64,000 bases of DNA from Desulfobulbaceae bacterium BRH_c16a (GTDB lineage: Bacteria; Desulfobacterota; Desulfobulbia; Desulfobulbales; Desulfocapsaceae), in contig LADS01000002.1 of assembly GCA_000961725.1 (NCBI GenBank), forward strand, positions 62,001 through 126,000, read 5' to 3'. Position numbers and translations under genes: made by a program. The notes under the pieces are model-generated. The model saw only the letters and a program-made list of their open reading frames with translations. It did not search any database and had not been told where the DNA came from. This document shows positions 52,315 through 61,213 of the stretch, piece after piece (the first letter of the stretch is position 1; the number at the start of each line of letters is the position of its first letter).

Positions 52315-52979
52315 TGGAACTTTCTCCCTTTTATCAGGAACTGCTGACCAGTTTAAACCGCGGGCTGATCATGTCCATTGCCCTGATTATTCCTTCGGCT
52401 GTCGGCGGGGTCCTCATCGGCATCGTCGCCGGTTCGATCCGCACCTTTGGCGGGTCGTTCGTCAGGACGCTTGCCGACGCCTATGCTGCGGTATTCCGGG
52501 GCACGCCGCTGGTGGTCCAGCTGTTCATCCTCTATTTCGGCCTTCCCAATATCGGGATCTACCTGTCGCCGTATCTCGCCGCCGTTATCGGCTTTACCCT
52601 GTGCAGCGGCGCCTACCAGTCCGAATATGTGCGAGGCGCCCTGCTGTCGATTAAAAGCGGCCAATATCTCGGCGCCCAGGCTCTGGGTTTCACCACTTTC
52701 CAGGCCATTTGCTGGATTATCGTGCCGCAGGCGGTACGCCGGGCAATCCACGGCTGCGGCAATGAGATTATCTACCTGATCAAATACTCCTCCCTGGCCT
52801 TCATCGTTACCTGTATTGAACTGACCGGTGAAGGAAAAACCATCGCCACCGAATATTTTCGTTTCACCGAGGTCTTCACCATCATCGGCCTCTATTATCT
52901 TGGCCTGGTAACCCTTGCCATGCTTATATTGAAAAATATCGAACAGCGTCTGTATGTACCAGGCTTCGGCCACAACTGA
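52314..52979 (+). CDS. Polar amino acid ABC transporter, permease 2
   Basis: A 221-residue permease with the same fold: AVFRGTPLVVQLFILYFGLPNI and the contact loop GALLSIKSGQYLGAQALGFTTFQAICWIIVPQAVRR. It begins with GTG 52314, overlapping the ATPase stop and preceded by GGAGGGG. It completes the importer encoded by the four genes from 50021. Confidence 0.92.
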   Translation: MELSPFYQELLTSLNRGLIMSIALIIPSAVGGVLIGIVAGSIRTFGGSFVRTLADAYAAVFRGTPLVVQLFILYFGLPNIGIYLSPYLAAVIGFTLCSGAYQSEYVRGALLSIKSGQYLGAQALGFTTFQAICWIIVPQAVRRAIHGCGNEIIYLIKYSSLAFIVTCIELTGEGKTIATEYFRFTEVFTIIGLYYLGLVTLAMLILKNIEQRLYVPGFGHN

Positions 52980-53027
52980 TGATCCTGTTTAAACCTTCGC
53001 TCTTACTTCTTTCTCACGAGATTGGCC

Positions 53028-54419
53028 ATGATTGAATATTCACCCGTTACCGAAAAAATCAAGGAAGCCATCAGGCAGAAAATCGGCTTGGATTCCATTA
53101 TCGATGCCCCTGAAAAACTTGCCGAATACGCCAGTGACGCATCGAAGATACAGTACCTGCCCGAGCTGGTGGTCTGTGCCAAAAGCGTCGGCGATATTCA
53201 GGCACTGATGGAACTGGCAAACATCCACCGCTTCCCGGTCACCCCGCGCGGAGGGGGATCGGGACTTGCCGGCGGCTGCCTGCCGTCACTCGGCGGGGTG
53301 GTCCTGCTGACCGGAGGGCTCAACCGGATCAAGAGTATCGATCATAAAAACTTCATCATGAAAGTCGAGCCGGGCGTCATCAGTCAACAGGTGCGCGAGG
53401 CAGCCGATGCGGCAGGATTGTTTTATCCGCCCGACCCCGCCGGCATGGACCTGAGCACTATCGGCGGCAATGCGGCGACCGATGCCGGAGGCCCCGCCTG
53501 TGTCAAATACGGCACCACCCGCGATTATATCCTGGGTCTTGAGGCTGTTCTGCCGGACGGCCGGCTGATTTCCACCGGAGTACAAACCAGAAAAGGGGTG
53601 GTCGGATACGATCTCACCAATCTGCTTGTCGGCAGTGAAGGCACGCTTGGCATCATCACCTCGCTGACCCTGAAGCTTCTGGCCAAACCCGCCGCCACCA
53701 AAGGAATGATGTGCGTCTTCAACGACATGGTTGCGGCGATGAACTGCGTGGCGGCAATCATGAGTCAAGGGTACCTGCCCAGCGCCATCGAATTTCTCGA
53801 CCATAAATGCCTCGCCCTTGTCGGCGAGATGCTGCCCTTCGCCCTGCCCGGAGTCAAACCGTCGATTCTCATCATTGAAGTCGACGGCCCCCAGAGTCAG
53901 GTCACTGAAGAAATCGCCGCCATCTGTTCAATTGCCCAGGCAGAGGCAGCCATTGAAGTTATTCAGGCAGACAATGCGGAGGAGAGGGCCAAGATCTGGG
54001 CGGTTCGCCGTCAGGTCAGTTTACGCATCCACGAATATGCAAAACTGTACATCTCGGAAGATATCGTTGTCCCCCTCAGCGCCATAGCCGAACTGGTCGA
54101 TGCCCTGCCTTTCTATGAACAGAAATACGGCATCGAAGTATTTGCCTTCGGCCATGCCGGCGACGGCAACATCCACCTCAACATAACCACCCAGGATCCT
54201 GACAAGGAAGGCCTGGCCCGTGAAGGAACCAGGGATCTGCTCGAATTGACCTTGCGGTTGCAGGGGACGATCTCGGGAGAACACGGCATCGGTATCGCCA
54301 AGGCCCGGTATCTCTCGATGGAGCTTTCAGAAAACAGCATCGAGTTGCAAAGAGACATCAAGAAGCTTTTCGATCCCAACCTGGTCCTGAACCCCGGGAA
54401 AATTTTTCCTGAACGATAA
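53028..54419 (+). CDS. GlcD-like FAD-linked oxidase
   Basis: A 463-residue flavoenzyme of the glycolate/D-lactate dehydrogenase group. The FAD-binding PCMH domain shows PVTPRGGGSGLAGGCLPSLGGVVL, YPPDPAGMDLSTIGGNAATDAGGP and LLVGSEGTLGIIT; the C-terminal cap has FGHAGDGNIHLNI and SGEHGIGIAKARYL. It oxidises a 2-hydroxy acid to a 2-oxo acid. It lies 48 bp after the importer genes and 7 bp before an aminotransferase, so it probably converts a 2-hydroxy/2-oxo pair linked to the imported compound. No FeS partner subunit (GlcF) is adjacent. Confidence 0.9.
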   Translation: MIEYSPVTEKIKEAIRQKIGLDSIIDAPEKLAEYASDASKIQYLPELVVCAKSVGDIQALMELANIHRFPVTPRGGGSGLAGGCLPSLGGVVLLTGGLNRIKSIDHKNFIMKVEPGVISQQVREAADAAGLFYPPDPAGMDLSTIGGNAATDAGGPACVKYGTTRDYILGLEAVLPDGRLISTGVQTRKGVVGYDLTNLLVGSEGTLGIITSLTLKLLAKPAATKGMMCVFNDMVAAMNCVAAIMSQGYLPSAIEFLDHKCLALVGEMLPFALPGVKPSILIIEVDGPQSQVTEEIAAICSIAQAEAAIEVIQADNAEERAKIWAVRRQVSLRIHEYAKLYISEDIVVPLSAIAELVDALPFYEQKYGIEVFAFGHAGDGNIHLNITTQDPDKEGLAREGTRDLLELTLRLQGTISGEHGIGIAKARYLSMELSENSIELQRDIKKLFDPNLVLNPGKIFPER

Positions 54420-54426
54420 AAAGGCT

Positions 54427-55632
54427 ATGACCTGCACTGCACATTCACCGAGGAGCAATCCCATTCGTATCAGCAAGAGAGTCCTCAACATTTCCCCTTC
54501 GGCCACCAAGGAAATGGCCCTTATCGCCGCCGGAATAGACGGCTGCGTCTCTTTAGGTCAGGGCGTCCCTTCTTTTGCCACTCCGCCGCATATAGTGGAG
54601 TCGGTTATCACAACCCTGAGGGAAAATCCAGGCAGCGGCCATTATACCCTGCAGACCGGCATGCCTGCCCTGAGACGAGGTATCGCCGAGTATCTGCGCC
54701 TGGAAAAAAACATAACCGTCGACCCGGAAAGTGAGCTCTGCGTAACCGTCGGCGGGATGGAAGCGTTACTTGCCACGGTCATGACGGTTGTCGACGAGGG
54801 CGATGAAGTTATTCTGCCCTCTCCTACCTATGCTTCCTATATCGAGCAGATTCTGCTGGCCGGCGGCATCCCCGTTTTCGTCCCCTTGACCAAGACCTGG
54901 GGACTGGACCCGGAAGCAATCGGCAGGGCCATAACCCCCAGAACGCGGGCGATAATGCTCTGCAATCCCGGCAACCCGACGGGGACTGTCTTTGCCGACG
55001 ATGAAATCATCTCCCTCTGTAAACTTGCTGTTGCTCATAATTTCGTCGTCATCACCGACGAGGCTTACGACTACATGGTCTACGACGGCGCAATGCCGCT
55101 CAGCCCCTTGAGCATCGATGCATTCCGCGACAATGTTATCTCGATTTCTTCGTTATCAAAAAAATACGCCCTGACCGGCTGGCGAGTAGGCTGGGTGGCC
55201 GCCGCCCAACCATGGATGAAACAGATCATGAAAGTCCATGATGCCACGGCCATCTGTTCCCCCACCCCCTCACAGTTTGCCGCACTCGCCGCCCTTTCCG
55301 GCGACCAGCAGTGTGTCGCGGCAATGCGCGAAGAGCTGATCAAACGCAAAGAGCTCTGTTGTGCAAGACTTGATAAGCTGAGCAAATATTTTTCCTATGT
55401 GCCGCCCAAGGGGGCATTCTATGTGATGGCAAAATACCTGTTCTCAACCGCCTCCTCCCAGCATGTGGCGACCCGTCTGCTGCAAGAGGCAAAGGTTATC
55501 ACCATCCCCGGCGGAGCTTTCGGCAAAGGCGGCGAGGGACACCTGCGCCTCTCGTTCGGCGGGGAATTGCAGGTGATCGATGAAGCCTTCGATCGTATTG
55601 AACAATGGTTGAACGGCGGAATGCAGAAGTGA
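54427..55632 (+). CDS. Class I/II pyridoxal-phosphate aminotransferase
   Basis: A 401-residue fold-type I enzyme: VSLGQGVPSFATPPHI, NPGSGHYTLQTGMPALRRGIAEYL, LCNPGNPTG, DEAYDYMVYDG and the PLP lysine in SSLSKKYALTGWRVGW, with a final arginine in GHLRLSFG. It is close to aspartate/aromatic aminotransferases of the AspC/PatA type. As the last gene of the importer operon it would transaminate the imported amino acid to the oxo acid handled by the GlcD-like oxidase (inference). Confidence 0.92.
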   Translation: MTCTAHSPRSNPIRISKRVLNISPSATKEMALIAAGIDGCVSLGQGVPSFATPPHIVESVITTLRENPGSGHYTLQTGMPALRRGIAEYLRLEKNITVDPESELCVTVGGMEALLATVMTVVDEGDEVILPSPTYASYIEQILLAGGIPVFVPLTKTWGLDPEAIGRAITPRTRAIMLCNPGNPTGTVFADDEIISLCKLAVAHNFVVITDEAYDYMVYDGAMPLSPLSIDAFRDNVISISSLSKKYALTGWRVGWVAAAQPWMKQIMKVHDATAICSPTPSQFAALAALSGDQQCVAAMREELIKRKELCCARLDKLSKYFSYVPPKGAFYVMAKYLFSTASSQHVATRLLQEAKVITIPGGAFGKGGEGHLRLSFGGELQVIDEAFDRIEQWLNGGMQK

Positions 55633-55776
55633 CCAAGGCCAAGCGAGTCATGAAATGTTCTCGGAATCTGCAGAAAATGTGTGAATGAGATATTCCACTT
55701 CAGCTCTTGCCTGTTGCATTGAGTAGCGGTAGATTGTTGGTTCCACCAAATTTTTTTCAAGGATGATTGCAACCAA

Positions 55777-56760
55777 ATGTGCGGACGACTTGATTATTTT
55801 CTGAATGCGTTCGCAACACTCCGAACGGATGGCTCCAGGAAAAACTGGACAGGCCTCACCTATCATCGTTCCCCATACAAACCCTTTCTGCTTTTGGCTG
55901 TTCTCGATTTTATCGAATCCGGGATAATTGCCAGAAATTTTATTGAACCATCGTTTGAACTTGCGCAAAGTTTCCAGAATTATTGCGCACTGATATTGCC
56001 ACCTGACCGGAAGGCGAGTATGTCCTATCCTTTTTATCACTTGGAGAGTGCCGCTTTCTGGGAATTGAAACCACAGCCTGGACTGCAGCACCAAAGGGGT
56101 TTGGCAATCTCGGTGAAACGTCTTCGACAACTGTACCTTGGTGCGCAATTCAGTGAAGATTTGTTTCCGCTCCTGCAAATGCCGAGTTCCAGGGAAAAGC
56201 TCCGCACGGTTCTCATAGATACATATTTTGCTGCTGAAATCCGGCCGACAATCCGTGAGTATTCAATCCTCAACTGTCAATCAACTTTATACTCCACCAG
56301 CCTGCTTACAACTCAAGAGCTGCTCCCGGCTTTTGGCTTGACAAACAACCCGTCCGCTCATGTCGATCTTGCAAGAGTCCGTGACCAGGGGTTTAGAAAA
56401 GCTGTTGTAAAACTCTATGATCATCGTTGTTCGCTCTGCGGTATTAAAATGCTTACCCCGGAAGGGCACACCATAGTCGATGCCGCCCATATCAAGCCTT
56501 GGAGTCTGTGTCATAATGATCACCCGACGAACGGCATTGCTCTTTGTAAACTCTGCCACTGGTCATACGACAAAGGGCTTATGTCAATAGATCAAAATTA
56601 CCATGTGATGATTTCGCCTGCCGTTAAAAATGACCCTAACCTGCCGGGGCACATGCTCACACTGTTGGATCGTCCGATGTTCAGGCCGTCTGAAAGTCGA
56701 TACTGGCCTGATCTGGATAACTTGGCCTGGCACAGGAGGGAGAAGTTTTCGAAGAGGTAG
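55777..56760 (+). CDS. HNH endonuclease, putative restriction enzyme
   Basis: A 327-residue protein. The N-terminal 200 residues contain SPYKPFLLLAVLDFIESGIIARNFIEPSFELAQSFQNYCALI, a module found in front of HNH domains of putative restriction endonucleases. The C-terminal HNH_2-type domain has YDHRCSLCGIKM, IVDAAHIKPWSLCHNDHPTNGIALCKLCHWSYDKGLMSID, with two Cys pairs for zinc and the His/Asn of the active site. Base composition is clearly AT-richer than the flanking operons, which suggests transfer. No DNA methyltransferase is adjacent, so it may attack modified or foreign DNA. Confidence 0.8.
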   Translation: MCGRLDYFLNAFATLRTDGSRKNWTGLTYHRSPYKPFLLLAVLDFIESGIIARNFIEPSFELAQSFQNYCALILPPDRKASMSYPFYHLESAAFWELKPQPGLQHQRGLAISVKRLRQLYLGAQFSEDLFPLLQMPSSREKLRTVLIDTYFAAEIRPTIREYSILNCQSTLYSTSLLTTQELLPAFGLTNNPSAHVDLARVRDQGFRKAVVKLYDHRCSLCGIKMLTPEGHTIVDAAHIKPWSLCHNDHPTNGIALCKLCHWSYDKGLMSIDQNYHVMISPAVKNDPNLPGHMLTLLDRPMFRPSESRYWPDLDNLAWHRREKFSKR

Positions 56761-56775
56761 TTGAAAGAGGAAGGT

Positions 56776-57360
56776 TCACTCCTCATTTCCGAACCTCAAC
56801 ACATACCCAAGCCAGATATCGTCTGGGCGTAACCTGGATACCTGCCGGGAAAAATCTAGAATATGAAGGTCATGTGCTGAAAAAACTTTTTCAATATCCG
56901 CTCTTGACCATAAGGTGAAGACCCGGCAGTCGGCAGAAAGGGAGGTGCCGCTTCCTTCTTTCAATGTTATGAGGAGTATGCCTCCGGGGACGAGAGCCCG
57001 GCAGGTTGAAGTGAGGATTGCGGGCAAGGCTTCCGGCGAGAGGTGAACCAAAGATCCCGCAAAAACAAGGGCGGAAAATTGCAGCCCGGAAAAATCGTAG
57101 CTGGCAAAGTCGCCTTCTATGACAGGACAGCCGGCATGTTTTCTCGCCAGGGCGGCGAGGCTCGGGGACCGTTCGAAACCGGTTGGCCGAAAACCACGTC
57201 TCACAAGCCACAGCAGGTCTCTGCCGGACCCGCAGCCGATATCGAGGATTGTCGCCTCCGGAGTTAACCGCCCGGCAAGAGGCTCCAAAAATGCAGTGGG
57301 ATCGATGCCGACTGTGGAATCGAAATAGTGTTGATGATTGTCTTCGTAGAAATTATCCAA
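56776..57360 (-). CDS. Class I SAM-dependent methyltransferase
   Basis: A 194-residue enzyme with the SAM-binding motif ILDIGCGSGRDLLWLVRRG, the acidic EGDF segment and a VFAGSLVHLSPEALPAIL loop. It lacks the NPPY or PC motifs of DNA methyltransferases, so it is a small-molecule or protein methyltransferase (TehB-like fold), not the partner of the neighbouring HNH enzyme. It converges on that gene, 15 bp apart. Confidence 0.85.
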   Translation of the reverse strand: MDNFYEDNHQHYFDSTVGIDPTAFLEPLAGRLTPEATILDIGCGSGRDLLWLVRRGFRPTGFERSPSLAALARKHAGCPVIEGDFASYDFSGLQFSALVFAGSLVHLSPEALPAILTSTCRALVPGGILLITLKEGSGTSLSADCRVFTLWSRADIEKVFSAHDLHILDFSRQVSRLRPDDIWLGYVLRFGNEE

Positions 57361-57447
57361 GATTCAACCACATTGACTCTGTTTCGGTCCAACCTAAAAT
57401 TTTCGTCTGCTCTTCTTCTTACCACAATTCATTTAGCATCAAATACA

Positions 57448-59760
57448 TTAACTTTTCTTTTTCCCAAAAGTCATCTCTTCCCCAGGCTTGCCGTTGTCGT
57501 TGAGTCGCAAGGGGTGGGAGGGATCGGTACATTTCCAGAAATAAAAATCCTTGTTATTCTGTGACTGGACTAAAGTCGCCATGTTTGTACACCCGGCGGT
57601 CGGGCATGGGGCCTTCGGCGCGGCGGGGTCGATAATCGGCTTGCCGGGGCTGCCGTTTTCATCTCTGATCAGCGGGCAATTGCCCTTCTTTCCGGTGGAG
57701 CAGGCCCAGAAATAGTTGCCCATCCGCAGGTTGCTTTCGTAGCGAATGAGGTACCCGGTCTGACAATGGGGGCATGTGGGGCCGGTTTCCGGACGGTCCA
57801 TAAAAGCCGCGCCGGGCGCGCCGTTATAGTCGGACCGTAACGGGCAGTTCTTTTCCTTGCCGGAAGAACAGACCCAGAAAAATCTGCCCCGCTTGTTTTT
57901 CGACTCCAGCCGGGAGAGGTGGCCGCCGCATGGGCAGCGATAGACCTTGCCCATCACCTCCTCGGAAAAGCGGGTGGCGAGCGCATGTTTCACCATGTTG
58001 GACATGCGCTTGGTCAACTCTTCGAGAAACGCCTCTCGACCCAGGTCTCCTTCACAGATCCTGTCCAGGGCATCCTCCCAGATCGCCGTCATGCCGGGGT
58101 TCTTCAGCGAGGGGTGGATCTTGTCGATAAGTTCCCGGCCCTTGGGGGTCGAGATGAGTGTTTTGCCGGTCTTCTGCAGGTATTCCCGATTTTGCAGCTC
58201 GGTGATGATATTCGTCCTTGTGGCGGAAGTACCGATGCCGGAGTTCTCTTTCAGTCGCGCCTTGATGACCGGATCCGTCACAAATTTATGGACTTCGGTC
58301 ATGGCTACCTGCAGGGAGGCCTCGGTAAACCTGCTCGGCGGTTTGGTAAACTTCTGTTCCTTGTCGACTTTTGCTATCGTTACCCGATCGCCTTTGGCCA
58401 CCTGGGGCAGAAACTTTTCCTTGGTCTGCTGATCGTTGAGCACCATCCAGCCCTGGTCCTTGATGGTGATTCCCGAGCCTTTCCAGAGTTCGTCCTGTGC
58501 CTCGACCATGATACTGCTCGAGAAGTATTTATAATCCGGATAGAACTGTTTCAAAAACCGTCTCGCCACCAGCAGGTAAATGTTCCGTTCATCCTCGGTC
58601 AGGTTTCTGGGGATTACTTCGGTCGGAATGATGCCGTGATGGGCCTCGGCTCCCTGCTTTTTGGTATTCCAGGCAGGGGACTGGATGGTAAGGTCGGCCT
58701 CCGCCGCCCCCTCGATATTCTGAGCCCTGAGGCACTGGACGATACTCGGGGCATCCTCGAACATCTCGTTTGGCAGGTAGCGGCATTCGGTGCGCATATA
58801 GGTGAGGGCCTTATGCCTTTCATACAGGCCCTGACCAAGCTCGAGCGTTTGTTTCGGCGAATAGCCGAACTTATCCTCGGCCTTTTTCTGCAGATCGGAA
58901 AGCAAAAACGGCAGCGGCGGCGGCACTGTCTTCAGCACATCCTTTTTGTCGACGACGATACCTTCTTTGCCGGTCACCTTCAGGCTGATTTGATCGGCAA
59001 CCTGCTCGCTGATCAGACGCCCTTCGGCATCGAGACCGGCTGCGAGTTCGTCCGGATTCCAGGTGGCAGGAAAGCTGCCTTCCGGGTGATCGACTGTTGC
59101 CCGCAGAACCCAGTACGGTTTCTGGGTGAACTGCTCGATCTCGCGGTCCCTGCCGACAACGAGCGCAAGCGTCGGCGTCTGCACCCGTCCGGCGGAGAGT
59201 ACGGTGTTGGACTGGCCGGCAGCAAGGGTTAGGCCCCGGGTGACGTTTATGCCGACAAGCCAGTCGGCATTGGAGCGGCAGATGGCGGCATCTTTTATAT
59301 TTTTGAACTGGGCATTGTCTTTGAGGTTGGCAAAACCTTTTTTGATGGTTCGGACATCGAGGGCAGAGATCCATAACCGCTCTGCAGGGCCGGTGTAGCC
59401 GAGAAAATCGAGCACTTCGTCGACAATCAGCTGACCTTCCCGCTCGGGGTCGCCGGCATTGATGACTTTTTCCGATCTCTTCAGCAGATCCTCTATTACA
59501 TGGAGTTGTTCTCTGGTCCGGGGGATCGGTTCGAGTATCCACTTGTCCGGGATGATGGGCAGATCTTCGGCCCGCCACTGTTTATACCGTGGATTGTACG
59601 CATCCGGATCGGCCTGTTCGAGGATATGGCCGATACACCAGGTGCATACTATATCCCCCTTGCAGTTGTAAAACCCCTTCCCTCTTCCAACTATGCCCAG
59701 GAAGGTGGCAAGATCTTTGCCAACGCTCGGCTTTTCCGCTATGAGCAGCGTTATTCCCAT
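57448..59760 (-). CDS. topB: DNA topoisomerase III with three C-terminal zinc ribbons
   Basis: A 770-residue type IA topoisomerase. The TOPRIM domain has IAEKPSVGKDLA with E9 and NAGDPEREGQ (D104, E106, E108); the catalytic Tyr is Y321 in ALTYMRTECRYLP, where most relatives read LTYPRTDSRYLP. Three zinc-ribbon-like repeats follow at about 630-680, 683-730 and 735-765, the last one with CPTAGC. Topoisomerase III decatenates DNA; divergent, extra copies are often carried by mobile elements. It is followed by the methyltransferase gene on the same strand after 87 bp. Confidence 0.92.
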   Translation of the reverse strand: MGITLLIAEKPSVGKDLATFLGIVGRGKGFYNCKGDIVCTWCIGHILEQADPDAYNPRYKQWRAEDLPIIPDKWILEPIPRTREQLHVIEDLLKRSEKVINAGDPEREGQLIVDEVLDFLGYTGPAERLWISALDVRTIKKGFANLKDNAQFKNIKDAAICRSNADWLVGINVTRGLTLAAGQSNTVLSAGRVQTPTLALVVGRDREIEQFTQKPYWVLRATVDHPEGSFPATWNPDELAAGLDAEGRLISEQVADQISLKVTGKEGIVVDKKDVLKTVPPPLPFLLSDLQKKAEDKFGYSPKQTLELGQGLYERHKALTYMRTECRYLPNEMFEDAPSIVQCLRAQNIEGAAEADLTIQSPAWNTKKQGAEAHHGIIPTEVIPRNLTEDERNIYLLVARRFLKQFYPDYKYFSSSIMVEAQDELWKGSGITIKDQGWMVLNDQQTKEKFLPQVAKGDRVTIAKVDKEQKFTKPPSRFTEASLQVAMTEVHKFVTDPVIKARLKENSGIGTSATRTNIITELQNREYLQKTGKTLISTPKGRELIDKIHPSLKNPGMTAIWEDALDRICEGDLGREAFLEELTKRMSNMVKHALATRFSEEVMGKVYRCPCGGHLSRLESKNKRGRFFWVCSSGKEKNCPLRSDYNGAPGAAFMDRPETGPTCPHCQTGYLIRYESNLRMGNYFWACSTGKKGNCPLIRDENGSPGKPIIDPAAPKAPCPTAGCTNMATLVQSQNNKDFYFWKCTDPSHPLRLNDNGKPGEEMTFGKKKS

Positions 59761-59976
59761 CTAGAACTCTTTTGATTGAAACATTTCATTGTCGTATGCA
59801 TGGACCGACTGGTCCGGACCGGCAGGCGGCTCAATCTTCCGGCTCCGACTGGAAGAAAAACTTTCCTATCTTTTATTTATGTGTCTATATACAAAAACGC
59901 TGCTCACAAGGCATGAGTTAATTTCAGGCCCCACCAGCCTGTATCAATTTACTGAACATATTAGCATGGTGATCAA

Positions 59977-60555
59977 ATGAAAAACTTTGTTTATGTAACC
60001 GCAATTGCAATTATTTGTCTGGCGTTGCCGAGTTTTGCAAAATCGAAAGACATAGAACATGTTATCCGATGCGAGAGCAATGATTTTGCATCCGAGCACT
60101 GCCAGCTTCCACCCGCCCCGAGAAATGCGGAAATAAAAGAAGTCCGGATGGTCAGACAGCATTCGACCAAGCCGTGTATTGAAGGAAAGAGCTGGGAAGC
60201 GGATTACGACGGAATTATCGTCTCAAGAGGTTGTCGGGCGGATTTCAGCATTGTCTATCAAATATCCGATCGTTCCGACCGACGCCATCGACAACCGGAT
60301 TACTCTGAAAGGCATCCGTCCGAACGATCCGACAGATATCGGAACAAGGATGAATTCGACTGGGGACATGGTCCGTCATTCCGGCAGGAAGACCCGGCAG
60401 CTATTGTCCTGCGGTCATTTGAAGAAATCCTCAACCGCAGACCGTCACGGGAAGAATTCCGCGAATATCAATATCTCATTATCAATCGCAACTGGACCGA
60501 GCGCGATATTCGCGATGATCTTCGTCAACGGAGATCTCCGAGAAACCGATATTGA
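59977..60555 (+). CDS. DUF3011-domain periplasmic protein
   Basis: A 192-residue protein with signal peptide MKNFVYVTAIAIICLALPSFA. Residues 30-95 (IRCESNDFASEHCQLPP...MVRQHSTKPCIEGKSWEADYDGIIVSRGCRADF) form a DUF3011 module with its four Cys. The second half is rich in Arg, Asp and Ser and probably disordered, with a short helix pair at the end (RSFEEILNRRPSREEFREYQYLI). The function is unknown. Confidence 0.8.
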   Translation: MKNFVYVTAIAIICLALPSFAKSKDIEHVIRCESNDFASEHCQLPPAPRNAEIKEVRMVRQHSTKPCIEGKSWEADYDGIIVSRGCRADFSIVYQISDRSDRRHRQPDYSERHPSERSDRYRNKDEFDWGHGPSFRQEDPAAIVLRSFEEILNRRPSREEFREYQYLIINRNWTERDIRDDLRQRRSPRNRY

Positions 60556-60650
60556 AAAAACAATATCGCTCCATTTGATTATCAGCCGGTGCAGCTCCTC
60601 CGGCAGGCCGCAAGCAGCATCCCATAGGGGTTCAACTACAGGTTTTATTA

Positions 60651-61151
60651 ATGAAAATACGTCTACTCACTCCCGAAGAGTATCCCAAGGCTTCGGCTTT
60701 ATTGCAGCAGGCATTTCCCCGCAAGGGACATGAGGCTCAATTAGTTGAAAAACTACGTCAGAACAAGAAGATCATGCATGAGTGGGTGTGTATTCATCGC
60801 AATACGGTCGTCGCCTTTATTGCTTTTACCCGGGCCTTTGATGGGACGAAGGTCTGCGGGCTTCATCTGGCACCGCTGGCAGTGAAACCGCAGATGCAAA
60901 ATCAAGGGATCGGCTCCGAGTTGCTCCGCTTTGCCCTGAGGCAGGATGGCATCGGGGAAAGTACGGTTTTTGTTTTGGGTGATCCCAAATTTTATCGGAA
61001 ATTCGGCTTTGAACGTTGTGCTTCACCTCTTTGCCCCTTTGATAAAAACAATGCTCGCTTCCTGAGTATGCGGAATACTTCAACCCGCCAATACACGGTC
61101 GGTTATGAGCAGGAATTCAAGGATCTGCTTTTCAGCGGGATCAAACGATAA
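60651..61151 (+). CDS. GNAT-family N-acetyltransferase (YhbS-like)
   Basis: A 166-residue acetyl-CoA-dependent transferase. The acetyl-CoA-binding motif A is LAPLAVKPQMQNQGIGSELLRFAL, followed by the YhbS-like VFVLGDPKFYRKFGFE segment. The substrate cannot be read from sequence. It stands between the DUF3011 gene and the thiolase gene on the same strand. Confidence 0.88.
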   Translation: MKIRLLTPEEYPKASALLQQAFPRKGHEAQLVEKLRQNKKIMHEWVCIHRNTVVAFIAFTRAFDGTKVCGLHLAPLAVKPQMQNQGIGSELLRFALRQDGIGESTVFVLGDPKFYRKFGFERCASPLCPFDKNNARFLSMRNTSTRQYTVGYEQEFKDLLFSGIKR

Positions 61152-61213
61152 GCCGGTCGCATTCGCCCTGATGCTTCTGCGGCCTCAACCCCACATTTGA
61201 GAGGATCAGAACT

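Noticed and set aside
55648..56178. A 176-codon minus-strand frame opposite the HNH gene
   Set aside because: The plus strand carries the HNH zinc and active-site motifs; the antisense frame has none.
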